Assembly: GCA_036245805.1 (NCBI GenBank)
Contig: BTRK01000002.1
Span: 14,625,067 to 14,689,066 of the forward strand
Length of the DNA stretch: 64,000 bases
Source of the DNA: Pristionchus mayeri
Lineage: Eukaryota; Nematoda; Chromadorea; Rhabditida; Neodiplogasteridae
Direction: 5' to 3'
Below the pieces are notes generated by a model. It saw only the letters and a list, made by a program, of their open reading frames with translations, did not search any database and was not told where the DNA came from. Below, piece by piece: positions 51,309 through 61,900 of the stretch. The position numbers and the translations under genes are program-made. Positions within the stretch are counted from its first letter, which is position 1. Every line of letters starts with the position of its first letter.

Positions 51309-52439
51309 ATGCAACGACGAGCTTGCGTCGTGTGCCATCAGAGGAAATTCCAGAAAGAGATGCACGCATTTACGGAAAATGAGAAGAAACGGACAACGTG
51401 GATAAACGCTGTCCGTTCAACCCCAGAAGGAAGAAGATCTCTCATGGCAGTGGTGAATGCATCCAAGTGTCCCTATCTCTGTGCAAGTCACTTCTCCCCC
51501 TCTGACTACACATACTCGGCAACTGCTACCGTACTTCGACCTGATGCTGTCCCTTCCTTTGTGGTGAGTAATATACACAATTAAACGGGAGAAAATATAT
51601 TTATCTATCTCATACAACGGAAACAGAGGCCTTTAGGAGACGACTGCTCCATCTACAGTATCCCAACCATCTATCGTACTCCCTCCTACCTGTTCCCCTC
51701 TTCTCTCGCCCTTCCCCTCTTCATCTTCCTTCGTCTTTCCTCGCCCTCGTCCTCTTCAATCCTCTCTTCCGTCTTACGTCCGTCCTCCTCCACTCCTAAC
51801 TCGATCTCCTCTTCTCTGCTGCGTCTGCTGTTGCCGACCTGAACAGGTATTCATTATTTATCATTACTGCATTCCATCTCGCACTAAACTAACTCAAATT
51901 AGATTATTTAAAAAATGAGGTATTTTTGATAACTACTTGAAGGCTCGAGATATGAACGAAAGCTCCGAATGGACTCCTCCTACCCCTGCCACTCCCCGCA
52001 TCGAAAGTGTCCCTCTATCGAACTACATGATAGTGTCGAAGGAGTCATTGACCTCCCTCCTCCTAGAGTGTCCCAAGTGCGAACAGGGACAATGCCATCT
52101 ATCCTTCCACATGGTAGGACTCGCGGCATCATGCACGAGGGAGTGCAACAGATGTGATACTACGAGACTACGGAGAAGAAAAGAAAAATTGCTCTCGCCG
52201 AACAAAAGGTAAACAAGGAGAGGTAATCAATTTACGAACCATTTTTAATTAAGAAGTTGTGGGAGACACTCACCCGTCCTCTTCGTCCTCATGGAGTCGA
52301 CAGCAACTTGGAGGAGGAGGCGCCCGAGAACGACGACGAGGGCGAGGACGACGCCCTCCTCCCCCCTCCTCTTCCTCATCTCCCTCTCCTCAATTCGATG
52401 GCAGACGAGGCCCTAGGATATATGACTGATGAGGAGTAG
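51309..52439 (+). CDS. THAP-type zinc-finger protein
   Basis: Exons 51309-51563, 51637-51846, 51943-52208 and 52304-52439 (stop TAG) fit in phase and give 288 residues. The first exon is a THAP domain, a C2CH DNA-binding finger: CVVC near residue 5, the conserved W in TTWINAV, C-x5-H in CPYLCASHF, and RPDAVPSF (the AVP box). Exon 2 is Pro/Ser-rich, ending in a cysteine cluster. Exon 3 has paired cysteines (CPKCEQGQC, CTRECNRC) that may form a second metal site. Exon 4 is acidic (EEEAPENDDEGEDD). The acceptors of exons 3 and 4 (TTGAAG, TCGACAG) are the least certain. ATG follows CTATCAG directly; AATAAA at 52441 may be the poly(A) signal. Role: probably a nuclear DNA-binding protein, possibly domesticated from a transposase. 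Confidence 0.75.
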
Positions 52440-53290
52440 TAATAAAAAAAGTTTATCATTGCTACGGACTGATATTTATTGCTTTGATTAATTTTCTAGC
52501 GTAATATGTTCGTATATTTTTAATATTTCTATCTAAATTGTTATTTGAATATCCTTAACTTATTTTACGATAAATGAATTGAAAAGGTAATCATTCACAA
52601 ATAAAACACGAGTAATATTTAAATATAGGCCGAAGAAAGAGAAACGAACCTTTTTCGCGATGGCCTTTCACCATCGGAAGGGCCATGATCTTGGCCGGAC
52701 GACGTTGGACGTAGTTCTAAAATACAAGAATGAAATTAATCGATACAGCAAAGTGGGAAGCAGCCAAACTAACTGACAGGTCTGGGAGAAGCGAAGGCAG
52801 CACCGTCCATGCCCATTTTTTATCATCGGTGATGACCGCTGACCTGGCTTCAATGAACAATTAATTAAACGGTAGAAAATAAAGAAAAAAATGAGCAATT
52901 AAGCAAGGTTGAAAGCAAAACATGTAAATAATAGATGGGCCAACGACGAAAAAGAAGAAGTAATTAAGACGACGCATTTAGGGAGAAATTGTGGCAATCG
53001 GGTCAAAAGTTAGTTGAAACAGAAGCAATTTAAATATTATCGACGTGGAATGAGTAGAATCACAGATAATCGCCCCAAAGAAGAAGATAGAACTCATGAA
53101 TCCAACTGAAAGGAATGCGCGCGTGAAAGGGGTGGATGGGAAGAGATCACACAATCGATCGATTGAAGTAATATTGATTTTGAAATAACAGGATGAACTA
53201 GAGTACAGATATGCGTTTAGCAACAACGCAACACAATCAAAGCGAGCAAACGCAAAAAATAAGAAAAAAAAGAGAGACGCTCCGTAGCCA
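52440..53290. other. Intergenic region, possible minus-strand exons
   Basis: The minus strand has readable pieces, e.g. VITDDKKWAWTVLPSL at about 52840-52770 and a following open piece after TATTTTAG at 52720, which could be the last exons of an unrecognised gene. The join is ambiguous (two frames), so no gene is called. Confidence 0.2.
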
Positions 53291-54235
53291 AGAGCCGCGT
53301 CGGGGACCGGTAATTGGTGTTACTTTCACTGTTTTTAGCATGGCCTGTTTTTAGCACATTGACAGCCGGGGCATTTCGTGGTAGGATGAAATACGTTCAA
53401 ATTTCCAGCTTTCGCTTTCATCCTCCTTTAAATTCTAAGACCGGCTTTCTGCGCATCAACCTCTTTGAAGACCACCACGAGATGAGCGACCTCTGAAACA
53501 TAACTCTACCTTCTTACTCCACACTTGAGTAAAAAGATGGATTCGAAGATGTTATTGTCTTCGTTCTAGGCGCTCTCTCATCCGTGTGATTTTCGGCACA
53601 GAACACACAATGAAAGTCATATGTGCGAAGTCTCCCCTGCCCCTGCTTCACGCATGAGCTCTTGTGTAACCCGTCGTTGAGGTCATCTACATTTCAGTTC
53701 TTCCCTAATTCTAATCAGATTGGCAATATGGTTAGCCACCTCGAAACAGAAAATGTGAGAGGAGGCATGTATATATTCCCACCTCATCTAATATTTCTCG
53801 TGTCATTGAATCGACAGTTTTCTTAGTATAAATTTTGAAACAAACATCCTTATTCAAAATCAATTCCTTTGACGACCATGACAAGATGAGCATCCTCTGA
53901 AACATACCTCTGTCGAGCCACTCCTCACTTGAGTATAGAGATGGATTCGAGGATATGGTTCTCTTCGCTCTATGCATTCTCTCATATGTGTGATCTTCGG
54001 CACATAACAGACAGTGGAGAAACTCATTTGAGCGAAGTCATCCCTTCTGCAACCCGTCGTTGAGGTCATCTACCTTTCAGTTCTTCCCCAGTCGTAATTT
54101 AATTTGCTCAACGATTGACTACGTCGAAGGAGCAAATGTGAGAAGATGATTGTTTCTGTCTCCCACATGATCTAGTATTTCTCGTGTAATTCATTCGATA
54201 TTCGATTTTAGTTTTGAATTTTAGAATTTTATCAC

Positions 54236-54460
54236 ACGTCTTCTAAGAGAATGCATGAAATCGAGACACCCCTTTGACAAAATGTTGAAAGTGATCCGAT
54301 CTCTTCGAAATTATCAGGGTAAGTATGCCTAAGCTCCAGCACTTTTTTGTACAGACGGATTCCGCGATTTCTCAAAACCTAAAAGCCGGCATTTGAAATT
54401 TTGAAAATTCAAAAAATCATAAAAATTTTTAAAGTTGAGTGAACGAGTCAAAATGACAAG
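54236..54460. repeat. Insert homologous to 14.4-14.6 kb
   Basis: AGAATGCATGAAATCGAGAC, CCTAAAAGCCGGC and AAAGTTGAGTGAACGAGTC are shared, in order, with 14410-14615. This accounts for most of the extra length of this long satellite-related unit. Confidence 0.5.
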
Positions 54461-54782
54461 ACAAAATCGATCCCTTTGACGACCACCACAAGATGAGCAA
54501 CCTCTGAAACATACCTCTGCCGTGTAACTCCTCACAAGGAAATGCTGCGGAGTGTCCATCAGATTTCGGAAAGTGACCGATACAGTCATGTGGCGGACCA
54601 TTAGAGTAAGCGATTCCAAAAGTTGACAATGGGCCCTGAGGACAGAGAAAAATCAATAAATTGAAATGAAGCGAGATACATCATACAATAGAGAACATCA
54701 TTTGAACGAAGTCATCCGTACTCCTTCTTCACGCATCTGACCTTCCGTAGCCCGTCGTTGAGTTCATCTACCTTAGAGTCTT

Positions 54783-54917
54783 AAGGGAGTGACAATTGCT
54801 CAACTCGTCGCCGTCCGCTTGCAATTTGGCGCAGCAACTTGGGAGTTGTTCCATTGTAACCATGTTGCAAGCGGACGGCGACGATTTGAGCAATTGTTAC
54901 CCCCCCCCCCCCCCCCC
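54783..54917. mobile_element. MITE with 8-bp target duplication and poly-C end
   Basis: Inverted ends contain ACAATTGCTCAA and TTGAGCAATTGT, with the longer inner match CGTCGCCGTCCGCTTGCAA. The element is flanked by AGAGTCTT at 54775-54782 and 54918-54925, an 8-bp target-site duplication of the hAT/P type. The right end carries an unbroken run of 18 C. Confidence 0.75.
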
Positions 54918-56765
54918 AGAGTCTTGCCCTAGTCGTACTCTAATTCGCTCAACGATTGACTACATTGAAGGAGCACATGTGAGAAGAGGCTTGTTTATAT
55001 TTCCCGCCTGGTCTACTATTTCTCGTGTCATTCATTCGATAGTTTACTTTAGTTTGATTTTTAACAATGTTTGACAAGAAAAAATCAATCCCTTTGACGA
55101 CCACCACAAGATGAGTAACCTCTGAAACATACCTCTGCCGTGTCACTTCTCACTTGAGTATTAAGATGAATTCGAAGGTTTTATTATCTTCGCTCTGTGT
55201 GCTTTCTCATAGGTGTGACCTTCCGCATATAATCCACAATGGATAAAGTCATTTGATCGAAACCATCCCTACTTCTGCCTCATTCTTGCGACCTTCTGTA
55301 GCCCGGCGTTGACATGATCTTCCTTTCAGTCCTTCCCTAGTTCTAATGAGATTGCCACAATGGTTAGATGCCTCGAAGCAACACATGTGAGAGGAGGCTT
55401 GTTTTTATTCCCTCCTGATCTACTTCCCTTCGGCCCATGCGCTCTCTCATCCGTGTAATTTTCGGCACATAATCAAAAATGGAGAAAGTGATTTGGGCGA
55501 AGTCATCCCTAGTAGGGATGACTTCCCTACTTCTGTATCACTCATGAGACCTTCTGCAATCCGTCGTTGAGCTCATCTATCTTAGAGTACTTACCTAGTT
55601 CAACTCAGATTGGCAATATGGTTAGCTACCTAGAAGCAGCAGATGTGAGAGGAGGCTTGTTTGTATTTCTTCCTGATCTACTTCTTCTCGTGTCATTTAT
55701 TAGATTAGATTTTTCATCGAAATCAATCCCTTTGAAGAACACCACAAGATGAGCAACCTCTGAAACATACCTCAGCCGTGCCACTCCTCATTTCAGTTTC
55801 GAGATTTCCTTGCGAATTTGACTCTCTTCATCCCGAATGTTCTTCCACCAGTTCGATCGGAGAGACGTAAAGAAAATAGTCATTTGAGCGAAGTTCGCCC
55901 TACCCCTGCCTCATGCGTCAGCCCATCTGCAACCCGTCGTTGAACTCATCTTCCTTTCAGTTCTTCCTTAGATCTAATCATATTGACACATTGGTTAGCT
56001 GCCTTGAAGTAGCACATGTGAGAGGAGGCTTGTTTTTATTCCCTAATGATCTACTATTTCTCGTGTTATTCATTCGATATTTTTTTAAATTCGATATAGT
56101 TTTAATTTAAAATAGTGTTTTACATATCAATCCCTTTGCCGACCACCACAAGATGAGCAACCTCTGAAACATATCTCTGCCTTCTTATTCCTAATTTCGG
56201 TTTTGAGATGTCATTCCCAATTTGACTCTCTTCATTGTGTGATCTCTCACCAGTCTGTTAGGCAAACGAAAACGTACAATGAAGTGGAAAGTCAGAATCA
56301 ACCTCAAGCAATGTCTGCAGCACCTGCAGCGAGGAGAGGGAGTGCAGTGTTTTGCTGTTTGCCTACACTCCCACGCAATGCAGCTTCAATTCCCACACAA
56401 TTGCACTTTAGCGAGTGCCCGCTATTTATTGCACCAGTCACACGGGAAAATCTCGCAGATATAATTTTATTCTCGCTATAGTCGGATTAATGATGATCGT
56501 ACAGAAAGCTAGTAATATACGCTACAACAATAAAAATATAATCCTATGGTAGTATAATGTGATGGTTATTTCACAATCGAGGTACGAGCGGATTATGTAC
56601 ACAATATGAATTAAACCTGTTAGAATATCTCTACAACAAAAAATAAATGACAAGGCAAACTACTTCTACACGAGTCTTGTGGGCACTCCATCAACTGAAA
56701 ATCAACTAAACATCCTTGCTATGGCATCAATCACCGTCTGTCTATCGGCCCGCTCTAAAATGGAG

Positions 56766-56960
56766 GTAAAGGTAAAACAGGTAATGGTGCAGCCACATCA
56801 AGCGATTTTACAGTCGTAAGCGACTGCACTAGGTGGTGTACTGCGGTGAGGCCGAGTACCGTATCCCTACTGTCCAAAGTGCTTTTAGGGAACGTTACCT
56901 GGAAGGGAGATGGCCGGGTTGCGTGTCACCGGATCCACTGATGTGCCGCAGAGACGATCG
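56766..56960. repeat. SINE-like dispersed repeat
   Basis: GTGCAGCCACATCAAGCGAT and following bases match, with differences, 10053-10095. The GC-rich part (CGAGTACCGTATCCC... GGCCGGGTTGCGTGTCACC) contrasts with its AT-rich surroundings. No protein frame. Confidence 0.4.
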
Positions 56961-57269
56961 AAGAGCGCAGTGAGCAACACCCTTAACAATTCAATTCGGG
57001 GTGAATTTCTTTAACATCTACGATCATGCATGGCAGTGCCATGATGGCACAAATGATCAGATTGTCTGGAACCGATTGCTCTAACATGTAAGCTTCATAG
57101 ATATACAAATAGAATTTTCACGCTAAGAATACACTAGGGATTGAGTTAGGTTTTGTGGCGGAAAGGTAGATCAATGATGAATTAATATTATCATTAATCT
57201 AACATTTTTTCTTTTCTTTCCTCACTTTCTCCACTGATCGAATTAATGTAGATGCTATCGAACAGAATG

Positions 57270-57358
57270 GGACTATGTCGGATAAGAACTATGACGACAT
57301 ACCTCCTTTAATATTTCAAATGCGGCATGACGTCATAGTCCTCATCCGACCTAGTGCC
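57270..57358. mobile_element. Palindromic MITE (family B, copy 1)
   Basis: An almost full-length palindrome of about 89 bp: GTCGGATAAGAACTATGACG at the left, GACGTCATAGTCCTCATCCG at the right, ending CCTAGTGCC. Related copies lie at 59176, 61095 and 61953. Confidence 0.7.
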
Positions 57359-57569
57359 CCACACTCACATAGCATCGTACTCGTCGACCTCGATGGTGGG
57401 ATTCGGTCGGCACTCCAATATCCTCCGAGTGGGGATGCGCCAGAAACGGAGGATGCAATCCGACTGCAAGCTCTGGTAAAAGATTCCCAGTGGATTTCCG
57501 AGTGAGATACATGCGGGCTCCCCACTGGGATCCCACTGGGAAACTTTTACCAGAGAGAGTACATTACCA

Positions 57570-57706
57570 GGGTTCTCTAAGTGGAAAATTGCTGTTATCT
57601 TTTCAGATAAGTTTCAGTTGCGATCAATAGCTGATGAGCATTTGCTTATTAAGCGCACGTGAAACCTACCCGAAAAGAGAGCGAAAATTTTTCAATAAGA
57701 GAACCC
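57570..57706. mobile_element. MITE family A, copy 2
   Basis: Ends GGGTTCTCTAAGTGGAAAAT and TTTTTCAATAAGAGAACCC match the element at 12081-12214 in both sequence and size. It is more diverged than copy 1. Confidence 0.65.
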
Positions 57707-57899
57707 TATACAGATCAATTAGTGAAATTAGGAAGTGGTAAAATACGGACTTCATTTTGCTCATTCTTACATGCTAAAATGAGTAGTCTGGTACTACTAT
57801 AAAATACCACTAGTACGCTTTGGTATTATTTCACACGCGCTTTGGCGGTCGTGTGAGTGATCAGGATATGGTTATTGAGAATTTATGTGTAATTTGTAA

Positions 57900-58918
57900 A
57901 CTGGGTTCTTTAGGCGCGATGTCTATGCGCCACAAACTACGCTAAAGAAGCGTCGAAAATTTTGAGAATTTCCAGTGTTCTACGGCAACCCTCATATCAA
58001 GAAACAGAGTCAGAAGCTTGAGAAAATACAAGAGAAATTCACTCGTATTCTATACTATAGATGCTTTCCATCTCCATCATATCCTCTTGGTCTTCCCTCC
58101 TACTCTCAACGTCTGTCCTTCCTCGGTCTTCAAGCGCTTTTTGAGAGGAGAGTCACTTATGATCTAGTCCTGGCCCGTAGGATCATGTATGGAGACACCA
58201 TACTCGATAGAAGTAAATTTTTCCTGTTTGCTCCCCTAAGAGAAAGGACCAACAACTTTGGAATCTATATTGAGAAAACCAAATCCACACCTCGATATCA
58301 TTGTTTTTCTCGTAGAGTTGCTAGGATTTTAAACGCTCTCCCCACCCATGTATTGTCATCCCCCAGCACCCCTGTCTTCAAGAAGAGATTGATAACTCTA
58401 GAATTTGATTTTCGGAAATATATTTTCCAATAGTATTCCCTCCTTCCACTACCTTACCACATTCCTTCATTCTCACCCCCTCCCCCCTTTAGAGATCCCC
58501 TGACGCTGGATCTCGGAGCAGAGTCTACCTGGTCTACCTCGAGTGCCTCCTCCTCGATAAAACTCCCCATCAGAACAGACGAAGACAGATGAGACCAGCC
58601 GATTGGATCTTCGCATTTTACGATTGCACCTCCTTCCCCCCCATTCCCCCCTTCCTATCGTATTCGACCTCAGTGTGAGGAGAGTCAACTCTCTTGTATC
58701 ATAACACATAAGTAATTATTCGTCTTTCGTTGCGCCGCCGAGCGTAGATAAATATATATATGGCAGTGGAGTGAGGAACGCATCAGTTGATCACATGGAT
58801 CAATAGGAAGATCCCCCCCTCTCCCCGACATCTTCCCTCCCTTTAAATCTCGAACATCTGGAATTTGCTGAAGCACCCCTGTGGTGTATAAATAAAATAA
58901 AAATAAATAAATATAATA
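57900..58918 (+). mobile_element. 3' end of a LINE (RT ORF2 C-terminus, 3' UTR and A-rich tail)
   Basis: The frame 57975-58430 encodes the tail of a non-LTR reverse transcriptase protein: KLEKIQEKFTRILYYR, PSYSQRLSFLGLQALFERR, VARILNALP and FKKRLITL, the standard C-terminal sequence of CR1-like nematode LINEs. Remnants in other frames reach back to about 57930 (an in-frame stop before EFPVFYGNP). The RT domain itself is missing, so it is a 5'-truncated copy. A 3' UTR follows, ending in an AAATA-type tail at 58889-58917. It lies next to the last visible exon of the HENN-1-like gene, in opposite orientation. Confidence 0.8.
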
Positions 58919-58919
58919 C

Positions 58920-61900
58920 CGTGAGATGCTGCGGATCGAAGGGGAAATCCTCTATGAAGCTCCTGAATGCTCCCACGACGACTGCTTCGAGGAGACGGAA
59001 GGAACTCGTGCGATAAACGAAGTCTCCCACCTCAACCACCAGTACTGTGAGATTAGAAGTAGGTCGCAGTTATTTTAAATTCATGATCTCTCCAGCACTA
59101 TCAATGTTGCACACTCAGGTTTTTAGTGCAACTATGAAACTCACCTACCCCTTGTGTCATGCTTTTGAATGTTCAGCGCTAGTCCGGATGAGAACTATGA
59201 CGTCATGCCGCCTTTGAAATATCAAGGGTGGCATGACGTCATAGTTCCCATCCGACCTAACAACCAGTACTGTGAGGAAGAAAGCGTAGAAACATGGTGC
59301 CATGACAAATTTCTTAACCTACAGTAATACTTGCGGAACGGGGAACATTTGTATGTGATTATTTTCAACTTCCGCGATAATTGATGTACGTAAAGCAGGT
59401 TATCACCACATTGTTGCTACGCATCTCCGGTTTTTCCACGCAGGATGCGCACTACTGTGTCACGAAGCGGTGTGACCACGCACTCCTCGTTTTGCATACT
59501 CTCTCGTCGTTGATACTCACTTGTCAGAGAGAAAGAGCGTGGAACAGAAAAGTACACACTTCGGGCTCATTTTGGGATCAATCAATCAACCAAACAATTT
59601 TATCACGTCATGCGATTATCACCAGATGAGGATACATTTTGGGATATGTTTCAGAAATGTTACATAGTCCATGCGCTTGTCAGCTATCTAAATAACTTGA
59701 AGCACATCCGAAAATGACCCAAACTTGCCTGAAAATTGAAACCATAGGTGGGCCCACTGGGCACCATCGAAGCCAGCTGTGAAACACCCCCGGTTCTTGG
59801 AAAATTTTAGTCACAAAACGATCATTTACGATCACCCCCCCCCCCCTCCTTTTGACCCTAGACACCCCCAGTTTTCGATTTCCAGCTTCAAGCCCCGCCC
59901 ACCTATGATTGAAACCCTCCTCCTCACCTTCTGGTACGTTCCTTCTACCTCCGTGATCACACAACCCGAAATGCCATCTTCCCTCCATATTCTAGCGAAT
60001 TGCGTTGCTCCTCCGAGATGCTCGTGACCTACAGATCAATACTGATATCAAATTGCTTCGCGATCATTCGTCACAATTGTCTAACCCTGATAGTTCTCTT
60101 TTTATTTGTTTTTTTCCTGCATGATGACGGTCTGTTGCCCGAAACGTTGTCGCACGATAAAGACGGATGAGCAATCCAATCTTTTCTACCCATCCGGCTT
60201 TACGAAGATTTCAAACAAGTAGAAATTCATATTACCGTACCATTAAGTATGCCGACAAAGGAGATTTCATATTTGTAGGGTGCAACAACGTTCGCAGATA
60301 GCCTGTAAAAATATGTTAACGAGCAAACAGTGTGGCTGAGTGACAAAGATGAAAAAGTCGCACCATTCTTTGAACTGTATCCTCGTGAATTCAAAATGAT
60401 GTTCATCGTGACGGAAAGGGGTCTGTACATTTAATACCTTGTTGTAGTCGAAATTAGGAGTCGAGATAATAAAGAGCTTCGGGCGAACCTGCAAGAAGAT
60501 ATCAATTAATCGATGATCACGCAGAAAAAAGTGGTGAACTGCAACTACAGGGGAACACAGACCCTCCTCATCTTGCGATAACCGCATGACTTGATAAATA
60601 TTGATTGATTGACACCGAAAAAATACCTTGTACAGTACGCATTTGAGCAATTCAGTCGCTTGCGCCAGAGGCATATGCTCGATTCTGAAATTGGCAAAAA
60701 TAAATTGACAGTATTAATAGAAAATACATTCATCGCTCGTGGAGGGTCTTACTGGTAAAAATTAGTGTAAATGATACAGGGGAGATTAGTCATCACAAAA
60801 CTATGTTACTATTTCGAATGGCGACAAATGTTCTAGATAAACAAAAATGCATTCATTGAACTAGGTTCTTCCAATTGGGCGCATCTTTTGTAACATTCTC
60901 AGTTGTGTTTCATGTGCTCTATATATGTGATCTATATAGCGCACCTGAAACATTACTGAAAATGATTCCAAAGATGCCCAATACGCCCAACCCTACATTG
61001 AACTCACACTTCAAGCGAAATAGCGACGTCGACGTTGGACAGAACAGGAGATGGAGTCAACGCATCACCTGGAACAATGGGGACGCATCTTCTTGGCACT
61101 AGATCGGATGAGAACTATGACGTCATGCCGCCCGTGATATATCAAAGGCGGCATTACGTCATAGTTCTCATTAGGGTTGGCAATACGAGGGAAGATAACG
61201 AGCTCGTTATTCCTCCCCCGCCTCGGATTGCGAAATAAGGGGAGAGGGAGGGGCATAACGAGCTCGTAGCCTACCCTCGTATTGTCAACCTTAGTTCACA
61301 TCCGACCTAGTGCCATCATTTTAATTGGCCATTTTAGAACTCTACAGTGGGCGAAAAAATAAAGTGTTCCAGCTGCTTCGTTGAGCTCAAAAACAACGAG
61401 TTCTAAAATGACCAATTCGAAGAATATACACCTCCTTCCTTTGTCTTACCAAAGAAGATGCACAACTTCGAGCAAGAGCAATATCGTCATAAAAGTTTAT
61501 AAACGCTTTCTCACCTTTGTATATTTCAAAGTGGACGGGCTTCCGGCATTTTGCCATAATTTCCGATCCATGATAACTGAGGTAACGCGATAGGCTTTCG
61601 ATCCCGGAAGAGAGAGCCATTCCTTCGATGTCTACCGAAACAACGTGACGAATCTAAAATATAATAATTTTATTGTTAATTCATTTTTGAATCTAACCCC
61701 GTTATCTGCGAGTTGCTCAGGTGCGTAACGCTCAAAAGAGAGCTCTCCACAACCGAGAATAGCCAGCTGAAAAGCTTATTCTAGTTCTACACGGTGACGA
61801 TCCAACGAACCTTTTCGCAACCATTTGTCGGTAGTAGATCATACGCTCTTTCGTTTCGTTTCTGCTGAAGAGGTGGAAAGAAGAATTGTTGTTTATGTGG

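Larger units (their letters stand above)
53420..56240. repeat. Diverged tandem copies of the long (about 403-bp) satellite ancestor
   Basis: The landmark GATGAGC(G/A)(A/T)CCTCTGAAACAT recurs at about 53481, 53885, 54492, 55110 (as GATGAGTAACC), 55749 and 56152. Spacings are 404, 607, 618, 639 and 403 bp; the longer ones contain insertions. Each unit holds all parts of the 228-bp satellite plus an extra middle part (CTTGAGTA... CTTCGCTCT... CTCTCTCAT... TTCGGCACA... AACCCGTCGTTGAG). Copies are much more diverged from one another than those in the main array. Confidence 0.85.

Noticed and set aside
56203..56481. 92-codon plus-strand ORF
   Set aside because: It starts inside the diverged satellite unit and shows no domain or splice context.
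58473..58709. Minus-strand ORFs over the LINE 3' UTR
   Set aside because: Low-complexity, opposite to the LINE and without family resemblance.
59680..59988. 102-codon minus-strand ORF
   Set aside because: Only part of it overlaps a real HENN-1-like exon (60028-59928), which uses a different frame; the rest is intron.
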